Source: Fragilariopsis cylindrus CCMP1102
Lineage: Eukaryota; Bacillariophyta; Bacillariophyceae; Bacillariales; Bacillariaceae
DNA length: 64,000 nucleotides
Reading direction: 5' to 3'
NCBI GenBank assembly: GCA_900095095.1
Contig: FMBT01000307.1
Coordinates: forward strand, 248,001-312,000
Each line of letters starts with the position of its first letter. Position 1 is the first letter of the stretch. The position numbers and the translations under genes were made by a program. The notes under the pieces are model-generated. The model made no database searches, had not been told where the DNA came from, and was given only the letters and a program-made list of their open reading frames with translations. Of the stretch, positions 12,475-25,299 are shown piece after piece.

Positions 12475-13253
12475 TTTCTTTTTTCCCTATTTTCGTGGCA
12501 GTACCTTCCTATCAAATCCCTTTCTGTGAGAACTTAGGATAGCTAATAGCCTATTATTTATGGTAACTCAGTACTTGGTATAATGTACTGCTGACTTCGT
12601 TTCACAAAATTCTTTTATGATGCAATTGCAATCAAGGAGAAGTTGAAATTCCGTGTTGATTGAACAAAACTTGATCTTTTTGGTTTCCGAGCGCAGAGTC
12701 AAGAGGAAGTAAGTGGAATTCTTTATTATCGGTTGGATGATGTGGTACGTAAGAAAAAGAAATTAGATTCCGGTAGTTTTGTATTTCCGTAGTATTTCTC
12801 CAAATAAAAAGAAGTGTGATACGTCTAACAACTACGTAGCTACTGTACAAAAATAGAGGTATACATAATAGTGCGACATAAGTACGTGGACGTGAATTCC
12901 AAGCCATCCATTTTTGTATTTTTGTGAAACTTCTTATTCTTTTACAAGTTAAGAAAAAACAGAATTAATTAGGCGGGAAAAACGAGGGGAAATAATTGGA
13001 CACGGCACGCTCCCCATTTTATGACCCCTGAATAACGATGATATCCAAATCTAAGAAAGTCTTCATTCGAAAAGCTTCGACAGAGAAAAAGATACTAGAT
13101 AACGAGAGATCAATGCATTCACCATAGTGTGAAGCAAAGCGGAAAGCCAGACGAAGACAATAAAGGCATCAAAAACACTTTAACTCCTTCAAGTAGCACA
13201 TAGTAATCAATTTATTCTATTTCAATCCTATCAAACGAAATTATATTATCAAT
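12475..13253. other. Intergenic, divergent promoter region
   Basis: Lies between the 5' ends of GOGAT (minus) and the small membrane-protein gene (plus), so it should hold both promoters. Apart from the doubtful 91-residue frame and a TACTGTA heptamer at 12841, I see no clear element. Confidence 0.5.
12632..12907 (-). CDS. Possible small membrane protein, 91 residues
   Basis: An open frame with ATG between the GOGAT start and the next gene. Residues 10-35 are hydrophobic and could be a signal anchor; the remainder is polar with no motif. No intron or upstream exon is evident and I know no homologue. It may be chance, since nearby AT-rich DNA also gives frames of this size. Confidence 0.2.
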   Translation of the reverse strand: MAWNSRPRTYVALLCIPLFLYSSYVVVRRITLLFIWRNTTEIQNYRNLISFSYVPHHPTDNKEFHLLPLDSALGNQKDQVLFNQHGISTSP

Positions 13254-13466
13254 ATGAGCGATACTCAGGGAAATATTTTTCTCACCGTAGAGAATTTGGT
13301 ATGTCACATTATTTCATTCGTTGTAATTTATTGTCTCGATGAAGCTTGCTTTTTGGGACGTTTTATATATCTGTCTTTTTAAATTTTAACACAACTCATT
13401 CTCATTCGATATTTCTTTCTCTCTCATCCCCCCCCCCCCCCCCTCTATTAACCTTCAAAAATGATT

Positions 13467-13497
<31 letters not shown>

Positions 13498-14219
13498 TAC
13501 TGTATGAAAGGCATTCGCCATGCCTCTGCTTGCGGTTTGTGGTACATACGCGTACTTCAGCTTTGTACCACTTAAATTTGGGATCCCATTTCTGGTAGGA
13601 ATCTTTGTTATCTATCAAATACAAATTCAAATCAAAAAAGGTAAGAGTTGAGTTGCATTTGCAAAATAACTTGAGTGATGCATGCTTCTTGTGTCTGTGT
13701 CCTGTTCCAAAAAAGTAGTAGAAACGATAATAATATGAAGTAAATTGTATCTTGTAATAACTTTAATAGTCCTATATATATATATATATATAATATATAT
13801 GTATATATATATTATCATTGCCTTTGATCATGCGTTTCACTCATCTATTTCTTCCTTCACTTTTTCGATTTTATGAAAATGAATAATAATCGGGATACAA
13901 TTAATTGTGTGTGTATATATAATATAATATAGTTCGTGAAAATAAAATACAAAATATGGACGATGATGATCTTAAGGATTTAGCATTAGAACTTGATGAG
14001 GATGATGAGGAAACAAAAAAGAAAAATGAAATTGAGGCCACGAAATTAAAAAAGAAACAGGCAAGAGTAGAAGAACGACTTGCCGTAGAAAAAAGAAAAG
14101 CAGAAAAAGCTGCTAAGAGAATTCCAAGTAAAAAAAAGGGAGGACGAGATGATGATGACGATGATGATGTTGCAGTATTTGCGAAGGGATCACGTACTGC
14201 TACTAAGAAAAAGAAGTAA
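13254..14219 (+). CDS. Small three-exon membrane protein with charged tail, function unknown
   Basis: Exons 13254..13298, 13511..13640 and 13933..14219 join in phase with GT-AG introns to about 153 residues. Exon 1 encodes a short soluble start. Exon 2 encodes two adjoining hydrophobic stretches (Pro-Leu-Leu-Ala-Val-Cys and Gly-Ile-Pro-Phe-Leu-Val-Gly-Ile) separated by a short turn, so a hairpin in the membrane is likely. Exon 3 is a strongly charged tail: an acidic patch, a Lys/Glu/Ala coiled coil of about 45 residues, a Lys-Lys-Lys-Gly-Gly-Arg hinge, seven Asp and a Lys-rich end. The precise splice phases argue for a real gene. I do not recognise the family. The first intron contains a 16-C run and a TA repeat. 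Confidence 0.65.
13428..13498. repeat. Poly-C run and TA microsatellite in intron 1
   Basis: Sixteen C at 13428-13443, then a TA run at about 13472-13498, both inside intron 1 of the small membrane-protein gene. A second TA tract lies in intron 2 near 13774-13812. Confidence 0.9.
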
Positions 14220-14497
14220 ATCAAAATTTATCTTCAATAATTAACTAATTACTTATTATCTACTACAGTAAACCAATCAAAGAGCGACAATACACCTTAT
14301 GATTAAAAAAATCATTTAAGAAGCAGGAAAAGGAGAAAATACACTCGATACGAAATAATAACAATAAGACAAAAGAACTACAGGAATTCCAGCATTGCAA
14401 TAACTATAACAATAATAATAAGCTCAATTATAATTTAACATCCCTAATCAACCAACCAATAATAATATTAAAAATAATAGTGCAATTCTTTTGTTTG

Positions 14498-15700
14498 CTA
14501 TAGCTCCCCACATTGAGTGATTGTTAGAGGCAATCTCGGAACCGATCCGTTCACAGGAACTGCTTCACATTTTCTCACAGTTAACATACTTGCATCGTCG
14601 AGAACTTGTCCAAAAACGGTATGCTTACCATCTGATATCGAGTTTGTGTGTGTGTGTGTGGTGTGGTGTGGTGTGGTGTGAAAAGTAGTGAAAAATACAA
14701 AAAGCTGTTGTTAGAATACTTATGTAACGCATATGGACTTAAGTGTGCGCTCGTATCGTATCGTATCGTATCGTATCGTATCGTATCGTATCGTATTGTA
14801 TTGTATTGTATTGTATCGTATGTTTGTATGTTTTGTGTGTGTATAATGACAACGTACCAAGATGAGGTGCAGCAGCACAAGTAATAAAGAACTGACATCC
14901 ATTAGTGTTCGGACCGGAATTCGCCATACTGAGCATGCCTGCATTAACATGCTTATGTGTTGTTAGATTTTCGTCTGCAAAGGATGAGCCATATATACTA
15001 AGTTTTCCCGTTCCTGATGTGTGTGTGTGTGGTGTGTGCGTGCCAAAAAGAATATTAAAGATAAGGAAGGACCAGTCAAAGTGAGGTGTGCGTCGCAAAT
15101 ATTCTATTGAAAGATAGAGAGATAGGTCAACATAATTAAAATGATATGGAATATGAATACCATATTTTTTTCTCTCTTACCATCATTGTTAACAAAGTCT
15201 CCGCCCTGGAGAACAAAGCCTTTAATGACACGATGAAAGGTAGAATTTAAATACCCAGTCGGTTGTTCGTTTTGAAGGAATTCACCAGTACAAAATTGAC
15301 GGAAACTGCAGTTCAGAAATACAGTACAAGAATATTTAGTTATGAGTGAGTGACAAGTCGGAGGAAGATTTGTGTGCTGAAACAAACATGGAAGATTGGA
15401 CTGCAAAATCACACCCCTGGAGATTTACTCCATCGTGAAGTGATGAAGACGAAGAAAGATTTTAAAAGTGAAAAAAATGTAAAATTCTTTCAGACAATAA
15501 TACTGATAGATGACATACTTTTCACAAGTCTTTGGACAATCTTTCGTAAATAGTTCCATTTTAATTCGTCCAAGTTCGGCAGAATTAGCATTGTTTGTTG
15601 ATGCGCCACCGCCACTTTCTCCTAACGCTATATCAAAGAATACGACAACGTTTCCTTTTTCAATTGCAGCTAAAACTGCAGGATCAGGTCCAACAACCAT
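14498..15700 (-). CDS. Cyclophilin-type peptidyl-prolyl isomerase
   Basis: Four exons, 15700..15519, 15305..15181, 15013..14858 and 14631..14498, splice with GT-AG ends into 198 residues with no break. The single cyclophilin domain is complete: Glu-Asn-Phe-Arg-Gln-Phe-Cys, then Phe-His-Arg-Val-Ile-Lys-Gly-Phe-x-Leu-Gln-Gly-Gly-Asp-Phe with the catalytic Arg, Phe and Gln, then [15 protein letters not shown] and Leu-Asp-Gly-Lys-His-Thr-Val-Phe-Gly. The residue that is Trp121 in human CypA, needed for tight cyclosporin binding, is His here. A short Gly/Ser/Asn insertion sits in the first strand pair. There is no signal peptide, so it is probably cytosolic. It catalyses proline isomerisation in protein folding. 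Confidence 0.93.
14751..14820. repeat. Pentanucleotide microsatellite (TCGTA/TTGTA), 14 units
   Basis: Nine TCGTA, four TTGTA and one TCGTA in a row, inside the last intron of the cyclophilin gene. A GT/GGTGT-rich tract lies at about 14645-14680 in the same intron. Confidence 0.95.
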
Positions 15701-16342
15701 TTTTAACTTTTTTCCTCTTTTCTATTAACTTAATTTTCGTCTTCGCTGGCTTTCTTTTCTCTTCCAAAGAAAGACTGAAGATGGATGTTGTACTAGTATC
15801 GATGGACTTTTTAATAGATGTGAACAATGTAAAATTGAATTTAAAATTATTGTCATAACCAATATCATAAAATCGAAAATCGAACAACTGGGAAAAATTG
15901 ATACGAAATAATTTAAAAAATCGTATCCCCCCCCCCCCCCCCCCCCCGGCCCGATAACTATAAATTATAAATCATAAATCATAAATCGTTTTAGTTTATA
16001 TAATATAATATGTAAGACTACATGTAGTAGTTAGCCTGTAGCTGAATATAGCTAGCTTTTAGTTACTACATTGTATAATGTCATGATACATAATATGCCA
16101 CTGCAAACTAACTTATCAAGAGGAACATATCTTCAGCAAAACTCTACTGCATACAATATCAAAATAGAGACCAACTATTCCAGTGGAATCTCGGGGAAAA
16201 TATGTTACTAATGATGACAGTTTTATTATTGTTTTATGTCGAATTATCTATAACTTGATGTATTATCTATTACTTATGAATTGTATGTGTATTTATCTGG
16301 TCTTGAATTTTGTATCAGCTGCATAGCATGCGACTATTGTAG
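15701..16342. other. Intergenic with 21-C run
   Basis: Contains the cyclophilin promoter and the 3' flank of the LRR gene. A run of 21 C lies at 15927-15947, followed by short repeats of ATAAATCATAAATC. No coding frame. Confidence 0.6.
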
Positions 16343-19300
16343 TTAAAATACAAAAGCCACTATTGACGTACTGACCGCAAGGATAAATATTGTCGTTGCA
16401 GCGGGCCTTGATGATGATGCTGAGCTTCCTCCGCATGTAGAACCTCCATAATATTGGTTCAACCTACAAGGTTCACAAGAGGATCCTGATCTAGATGCAC
16501 GCCCTGATAACGCAAAGGTTCCCGATGGACACAAGATTCCGTCACATTGAAATGTGCCGACATCGCCCTGATTCCAACTTGTTTTGGTACATAGAGATGG
16601 ATCAATGCCATTGATACGATTATCCCGCAAGTAGATCATCATGTCCGTTATTCGAGTGAGATCTCCTGGTACCGTTCCTGTTAGCTTGTTGTTTGACAGA
16701 TCTACAGAAAGACTTCGTTCTGAATCGACACTTTCCAAAAAATTAGATGGTACGGGTCCCTCTAAATTATTTTCAGAAAAATCTAATGCCTTGAGTTCTG
16801 AATGACGAGAAAATGATGGTAGGCCCCCTGTCAGCTCGTTGTCACTCAGACGAATTGTGTTTAGTTTGCGAAGAGTAGAAAAATTGGGAACAGGTCCTGT
16901 GAAGCCATTGACCGAGCCAGTGAAACTCTCGAGATTGGTTAGATTCTCTATCTCCTTCGGAATAGGAATAGACAGTTGATTGAATCCAACATCGACATCT
17001 ACCAGGGAGAAACCAGCTCCGATTCCGTCAAGGGATTGTAACTTAGTTGAATCCAACCGTAAACTTTCCAGCTTGGTGGCTTCTCCAATACCATCGAAGC
17101 TAAACTCGACAGGATTCGAGTAAAGCCACAATGATTTCATATTGGGAAGCTCAAATATTTCCTTTGGAACTGAACCCACCAAGTGGTTACTCCCGAGTTG
17201 AATTGATTCGACAGTTGAGCCATCCTGGCATTTTATACCGTGCCATGTACAAACGTCGGAGTTGTCGTCCATCCATCCATCTTTGATTTTCCAATTATTT
17301 CCGTTGGTCGCTTCGAAAAGCATTCCTAGGATTTCCCTCTCGCGTTGTTTAGCAAGTGTTATACAAATAGTATCACCCAAATAGGAGGAATTTTCTTTTC
17401 CGGGACAAGGTTGACAGGCATCATTTGCATTGCTTTGTCGTCCAGAAGGACTGAATTCGCCCGCGGGACATAGAATACCATCACATCGGTATCTTCCGAC
17501 ATTTCCATCATTCCACTCAGATTTTTCACACAAACCGGAACCAATTGCTGTGATAAGATTGCCAGTTAGGTCAATATTAAGTTTCGAAAAAGTGACAAGA
17601 GAAGACGGCACTGTTCCAACAAGATGATTCTGATCAAGACGAGCGTTGATGAGACTATTTGTTGCTGCAATACCAGATAAGAAATTGGAAGGAATTGTAC
17701 CAGTCAATTGGTTATTAGACAAGTGTACTTCTCTCAAGTTAGGCATGGCTGCAAATGCAATCAACGACCCAGTGATCCCAGAAGTCTTTTCGTCGGTGTT
17801 ATCAAGGAATATAGCCTCAAGTGCAGTCATTCCCACCCAACTCGAAGGGAGGGTTCCGATCCATTTATTATTAGATATCTCAAGTTCCTTTAAGGCCTTA
17901 AGCTGGCCAAACTGGGAGGGTAGCTCTCCATTAAGCGAGTTTCCAAAAAGAGTTATGCGTTGCAGATTACTCAATTGACCAATCTTGGTACTAAGAGTGC
18001 CAATTAGCATGGAATCAGACAGATTCAGATCGACGAGTGTCGATATATCGAAAAGCTCATCAGGGATAGACTGCCCACCAAAGTTGTTCCTATAAGCATG
18101 AAGAATTTGAAGATTATTTGCCTGACCAATTCCATTCATATTCTTGACAAGCGTTTCGTCCAAGTACATTTCTTTTAGCTCTGTTGCCTCATCGATTCCC
18201 TGGAAAGTTACGAAGACAGGATTTTTCCTCACGTCGAGTTTTTCCAGAGCTTCCAAATGGAAGATAACAGAAGGAACGATTCCATTTAGGTTATTTTCGG
18301 CTAGATTCAACTCGGAAACATGCTGTTCACCTGTATCAGATATTGCACAGGTAACACCATACCAGTCACAAAAATTAACGCTGTCAGATTTCCACCCGGT
18401 AGAGGTAGTCCAGCTATTACCTCCAGCAGCATCGTACAACTCGAAAAGGATCGCTCGATCGTCAAGAGAATCGGCTGATCCAGGCCCACATGATGTCGAA
18501 CCATAATGTCTAGCTGATCCTGGATAAGTGCAAGGTTCACACAGAGTAGTTGTATCAACTTGTCGTCCATCCATATTGTAGAAACCAGGGGGACAAAGAA
18601 TGGAATCACAACCGTGAGCAACCTCACCGTTCATCCAACCAACGTTCTTGCATAATTCTGCAGGAATATCAGATATTTCATTTCCGACAAGCAACAGGTT
18701 TAAGTCATTAAAGTTTGAAAGGTCTACCGGAATTGAGCCAACAATGGCATTAAACCCCAAATCGACAGTAATTTTTGCGCTCTTGTCACGAACACCTTGC
18801 AAGAAATGTGAGGGTACTGTTCCAGTAAAGGAATTGTGCCCCAGATATAACTCACGGATACGAGGAAACCCATCCAACGCTGGAACAGGACCAGACAAGC
18901 CGGTCCCTGACGCGAAGGCGTCATCTGGCGTGCCTGCCTCATTCTCCAACGACAAGAATTCAAGCAGTGGTAACGACGTAATTTGTCTTGGAATAGAACC
19001 TTGTAATCTGTTTTTACCAAGTGACATATGCTCCATTTTAGCTAGATATCCTAGCTGAGGGGGAATGGTTCCGACCAAGTTATTTCCAAACAAGTAAAGA
19101 TCTCTGAGCTGTTTCAATTGTTCCACTCCAGATCCGATTGACCCTGTCAATTCATTGTGACTGAGAAATAATTCTTCTAAGAGGGTGAGCGAGAATAATT
19201 CTTCAGGAATACTGCCCGTTAGAGCAGCGTTAGTCAGATGTAAGGATTTAAGAAACGATGCTTCCCCAATACCAACCAGGGAATTAGTTTTAGTATTCGA

Positions 19301-22300
19301 CAGGATGACAGTCTCAAGGTTAATAGCATTCCCAATCTGTGAAAAGGGCAACGAGATATCATTGTCTTGCAAATCAAGATATGTGAGTCCCTCCAGCTGC
19401 CATATGAGAGCAAACGGCATATTACCGAACATGTTGTTATTTGGAAGTACAATTCTATTCACGAGACCGTTGAATAATCCGCTTGTCCAACATGTTATAC
19501 CTTCCCAAGTGCAGTGATCGTCGCTGTGAATCCAATTATTATCCGACGTCCAGTTCGGGCCTCCAAATGACCGATAAAGAATTATTAGAGCTTGATGCTC
19601 AAGAGCCGAACCACAGAAAGTGTTTCCAAGATATTGCGAGTTTAGAGGGTCATCGCATTGGATGCATTCCACACCAGCAGTTGCACGACCATATGCATTG
19701 AAGGTTCCGGAAGGACAAAGAAGACCATCGCATCCATTCTTAGCAACATCACCCTCATTCCAATCATTTCCACATAGAGATTGAGGAATAGTTTCAAAAA
19801 GGTTTGATGCCATATAAATACTTAGCTGATCGATATTTCCAAGATTAAGTGGGATAGTTCCGCTAAATCTATTATACCGAAGATCCACTGTCACGAGCGC
19901 GTCTTTTCTCACGCTGGATAAAAATGTATCAGGGATCGCACCTTCAAAACTATTATGTTGCAGATAAAGTTCAGTGATATCAGATTGCGCCGCAAAAGTA
20001 AGAAGACTTCCAGAAAGTCCCCTACCCAACGTTGCTTGATCCGAGAGATCCAAATGTTTTAGCGTCAAAATTAGTTCAAGATCAGACGGTAAAGTTCCAG
20101 TCAATGCATTCTGAGATAGCTTCAAATATTGTAGATTTTGCATAGAACTAAACCAACCAGGAATAGGACCCATGAATCCACAGCCCGAACAAGAAAAGGA
20201 CGTCATTGAGGTAAAATATTGCAAATTGGTCGGGATCTGTTGAAATACAAACAAATTGTCTGATAGAGAAAGTATTTCGAGAGCCGGGATATCAAATACC
20301 TCATTAGGGAATGAGCCAAAATTATTGCTATCGACACGAAGAAGCTTGAGGTTGCTAGCTTGACCAATGCCGAAAAGTGATGTTAGTCCGGTATCCTCTA
20401 GATCAAGTGATTCAAGATTCACTGCATTTCTGATTCCATTAAAAGTAAAGGTGATCGCGTTGCCTTGAAGATTCAATTCCTTCAAACTTGGAAGTTTGTA
20501 CGTTTGACTGGGGAATTCATTGATTAATCTGTTATAACTAAGTTTGATTGAAGATACCGATTTGAGAATACTAGAATCACACTGAATACCAAACCAGTTA
20601 CATATACTTTCATCCGGATCAAGCCAATTGGTATTGTCGATCCAATTGGGACCATCCATTGCATAGTAAAGCTTCTCCAAGATTTCTCGCTCAGATCCCT
20701 CTTGAGTATCAGCAGACGACAAGCAATCAAAGCTCCCTAGGTACCCATTTGTACCAGAACTACACGTTTGACACGATGCAGTGCTGCTCGCTCGACCAAT
20801 TTCATTGTAAGTCCCAACAGGACACAAAATTCCACCGCATTGGTAGGAATTGACATCACCGTTCAGCCATTGTGATTTGCCACAAATACCATCGGCAATC
20901 CCTGTAAAGCGATTACCCGCTGCGTACAAGGACATATTGTCGAATTGTGTCATCGATGCTGGGAGAGTACCTGTCAACATGTTTGATGTTATGTCGACTT
21001 TGATCTGCGTAGCTTTGTTTTCTACCCCATCCAAGAAGTTAAAGGGAACATCGCCTGTCAAACCATTGACGCCAAGATACAACTCTGTTATATATTTCAA
21101 CTTTTCAAAAGCTGGCAAAGGACCTGTAAGTCCAATGCCTTGCAGACTACTCTTTCCTTGGTTAATGCCAACGTCAGTGGTACCCGATATGCCACCCTCA
21201 CGCTGAATCGAAAGGAATTTCAAGTTCGTGAGGTCATTCAGCTGAGCTGGAATGGTTCCGTCAAAGTTATTTTCAGCCAAATTCAATTCTTGTAGGTTGA
21301 CCAAATCTCCAATCGCAGCTGGAATACGACCAGTAAATTGATTGTGATACAAATGAAGGGATTCCAAAGATGTCATAGCTCCAATCACATTGTCCAACCG
21401 ACCAGAAAAAAGGTTGTAGCCAAGATCAAGCTTCTTGATACTAGTCATCAGATACAGCTCAAGCGGAATCGAACCCTTCAGATCATTACCCGCTAAGTTA
21501 AGAATTTGGATGTTCTTACTATCTCCGATTCCGTCGACAGAATTTACGTTTGTATTATCAAGGATCAAATTGATCAGTTTTACCGCCTCACCGATGCCTT
21601 CAAAGGTCAATTCAACAGGATTTCCTGACAAAGTAGTTCCCGAAGAGATTTCAGTTTGAAAACAGATACTGGGACTGCACCCTTCAGGTCGTTATTTGAA
21701 AGATTGAGAACTGTGACACGACCTGCTCCATCACATTCAACTCCTAAAATCTATTGCAGTAATCAGTAGATGTATCCCATCCGTCATTGTTCTTCCATCC
21801 ATTACCACCAGTTTCACTAAAGATATCAAGGAGGATATTTATTTCCGATGAAACATCTTTGGTCCCCTCTTGACCACAAAATGTAGCACCCATGCTTGCG
21901 CTGCTGGGACAATCAAGACAAGTAGAGGCATTATCCGTCTTACGACCGAAAGTGTTGTAAGTTCCTGTTGGGCAAAGAATGGCATCGCATTGGAATTCTG
22001 ACACAGCGCCCTTCATCCAACTGGAATCGAGCAGAGAGAACTAGAGATTCCGCTAATTTTGTTCCCAGCTAGGTCAACGTATAACTCGTCAAATCGCGAC
22101 CAACTGTCTGGCACAATTCCTTGAAATTGGTTATCACTCAACCCAATATCTATCCTGGTTTGTAAATATCGGCTATTTGCCAGAAAGTTCGATGGGAGGC
22201 TACCTGTCAATTGGTTTGAATCTAAATACAATGTCTTCAGTTGTCCCGAATTGGTAAATGGTAGTAGAGGCCACCAATTCCAGCACCATTACCCGTGACT

Positions 22301-24395
22301 TGTTGGAAATTTAAAGTTTGTAGGTTTGTAAGGGCATTCAAAGTATTGGGGAGAGTACCAGTAAATTCATTCTCGGCAGCTGAAAATTCTTCCACATTTA
22401 CTAAATTTCCTATTTCTGCCGGTAATTGACCGGTCAACTGTGTACCATCACAAGCAAATCGTTTCAGATTTGTCATATCACCGATACGAGAACTCAAGGT
22501 ACCAGTAAAGTCGTTGTACGACAAATTGATGTCTTCCAATCTGGTTAACTGGTACATGGCATTAGGAATGATTCCTTCCAAACGGTTCGATGCTAATGAT
22601 AGGAATTTCAAATTGGGTAGAGGCGATAGGGTTTCTAGACCGTTCAAAGATCGCAAACCGGTCGCAGCCAAATTAAGTGATTGGAGACTTGCAGCATCAT
22701 TTACACTAGTAAAATCAAATTCGATAGTGTTCGATTCTAAATTCAATATTTGCAACTTGGAAGGTCGAACAAATCCGATGGTACCATTCCACTCAAACCG
22801 TTGTTACGAAGAATAATAGACGTAACTTGTCCTGTAGAACTATCGCAACCAATCCCATGCCATTGACATACGTCTCCATTAAGTTCCAACCAACCCTCAT
22901 CGACTTTCCAATTTCGTCCACCCAAGGCGTTATAAAAACTCAATAGAATCTCTCGTTCTTTTGTCGTACTAGATGTAGAAGATTGACATTTCGTGCGTCC
23001 CCAATGAGAGCTATCGTCACCACACACCTGGCAAGAAGAATCCGAAGTGGTCCGTCCTTGAGGAGCCCACGTCCCGGGGGACACAAAAAAGCTTGACAAC
23101 CCAATCTAGCAATATCTCCACTCATCCAATCGTTGATATTACTACAGGTTCCAGACGACGTGTCAAAGATTTGCGATGGGACAGTCATAATTTGATTGTC
23201 TGCCAAGTACAAACTCAGATATCTTTTATCCGCCAAGGTAGAAGGGACTCGTCCAGTTAAAGCATTACCTCGCAAGTCAACTTCAACAGATTCTCCCGTA
23301 GGACTAGACAACAAAAAGTCAGGATCGAGACTTCCACTGAATCGTTGGTTTTCCAATTGTAATTTAGTCAATCGACGGTGACTACGGAAGGCAGGAATAG
23401 ATCCAGATATACCCGACCCCTTCATGGAGTTCATGTTGCCACCCGACGCTGGTAAGCGTTGGATGGCTAATGTACGTAAATTAGTCATCTGATCAAACAC
23501 CTGGGCGGGTAACGATCCACTAAATGCATTATTCGTTAAGGTCAAGATTTGCATCAATGACAATCGTCCCAATTCTAATGGAATTTGTCCCGTCAGTTCA
23601 TTATCATAAAGATATAATTCTTCCATGTTCGTCAATTGACCGATTGTTGGCGGTAATGGACCGGAAAAGGAATTGTCGTTGGCGTGTAGAACCTTCAAGG
23701 AGGTAAGTTAAACAAAGAAGAAGGGATTGTTCCACCTAATTTCATATCTGCAATATGCAATTCCTCCAAACTCTTGGCATCTCCGATTCCGTTCAAATTA
23801 GATACTTGGGTCTTACTAAGAATTAGGAATTCAGAAATTGAGCCTTACTCAAGCCACCAGATAGATCAATATGTAAATCAGGATTGTCTTCAACATTTAA
23901 TGATCAAGGTACGGCAAATTAAATATGCTCGGAGGAAGTGTTCCACCTAAATTGTTATGACTTAAATTAATTTCCTTTATTTGTCCATCACGACGTGTAT
24001 CGCCCGAATATCCGTCACTTTGGTACAGAAATTCCCTTCCAGTTGCATATATCGGTACCCTGTTGTATCCAGTTGGTGGAATCATTCCAATCAAGACCAC
24101 CTGTTGCGGTATACAGATCCGATAACATTTTCTTTGCCACTTCAGGGGACGTATCGTCACGACCAAAAAAGTTATTGTCAGTATTTTGACTACTGTTGTC
24201 GCTCCATACACCATCGGACTGTGCATCAGCGACATATTGATGTTGATGTTGGCATAACAGAACGACGAATAATCCAACCAAAAAGGTTGTTGTTGTTGTT
24301 GTTGTTGTCGTCGTCGATGTCCTCCTCCTCCTTGTCGTCGTCGTCGGCGACATCGTCATTATTTGATTTTTACAAACGATGCCTTCCATGTGCAA
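16343..24395 (-). CDS. Giant extracellular leucine-rich-repeat protein, seven LRR blocks, probable GPI anchor
   Basis: One minus-strand gene of roughly 2,600 residues. A Thr-rich start leads into a signal peptide ending near Val-Ala-Asp-Ala-Gln. Seven modules of about 1.1 kb follow. Each has a plant-type LRR N-cap (Leu-Tyr-x-Ala-Thr-x-Gly-x-x-Trp ... Cys-x-Trp-x-Gly-Ile-x-Cys), seven to nine plant-type LRRs (Leu-x-Gly-x-Ile-Pro) and a Cys-rich linker (Cys-Asp-Gly-Ile-Leu-Cys-Pro-x-Gly-Thr ... Gly-Arg ... Cys-x-x-Cys). The end is Ser/Ala-rich followed by a hydrophobic tail and stop, as in GPI-anchored proteins. There is no kinase domain. The last 1,762 residues (16343..21631) are one clean frame; the first 2.7 kb is cut by about eight one-base shifts, for example near 23070 and 22750, with motifs continuing across each. 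A cell-surface binding or adhesion role is inferred. Confidence 0.85.
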
Positions 24396-25299
24396 CTCAG
24401 AATCAAAAATCTAACAGTAACAAAATCGATTCAACGATATTCAAGATAGGTAGGTACTTCGAACTATTTTTTTCTTTGTGGAAGACTATTATCTAAAATG
24501 TACAACTCCCTTCTCTTGGCTCTTCTTTTAGTGTATCGATGACGACTTATCGTTTTTTCACCAAAATCGTAAATACGGTACAGCAGTCCTTTTCGGAGGA
24601 GGGTTGGAGTATGTGCTAAAAAAATGCTGGAAAATGATTACTTTTTGGATCGTGTAACGTGTTAACTTTTGTTTTTAATGAATTTTTTCAAAGTAGGAGC
24701 TCATTTTAGTTTTATTGCTGGATAATCATTCACTTATTTTCAACATGATTTACAATATTCGTCCAAATAATATCGTCAATTTATTATAATCTCCGAAGGT
24801 TAACAAATAATAATATTTGAAGCAATTTTATTGGCTTTTGAATTAAAATATTATATAAAATTTCTCCGTACAATTGATCTAGAATTATGGCGACCTCTTA
24901 CAACGCTACCAATGATTCGTCAGTAATAAGGAAACACATTCGGAGTTTCAAAGTTGTAGGGGCGCATATTTTCAGTCGTATGTAATATTCCGCGCAACGG
25001 ATACACATCATCAATAGAACAAAAAATACAGCCACATGCTTGAAATAAAAAAAAACAAGATATCTTCGTTCTTCAAAAATTCCTACAGTTGTAAATTTGG
25101 TTGATTAATTCTACTTTGTAGCTCTACTAAGTGAACAACCACTTTGCAAAGTACTGGGTTGTAATGTAGCACCATCATGTGTACTAGAAAGTAGTTGTGA
25201 TTTCGTGCAGGTGCCAACTTTCATATGATATACTGTAGAAAAAAGCCTAGCCATGATAAGGATAAGGGTTCGACACCTTAGCTTTCAAGACAGACGACG
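24396..25299. other. Intergenic, LRR gene promoter side
   Basis: AT-rich, divergent between the LRR gene (minus) and the methyltransferase (plus). A TACTGTA heptamer lies at 25231. No coding frame or RNA gene recognised. Confidence 0.5.

Noticed and set aside
14751-14820. Pentamer array as a possible CRISPR or regulatory repeat
   Set aside because: Units are 5 bases without spacers and sit inside a spliced-out cyclophilin intron; it is a plain microsatellite.
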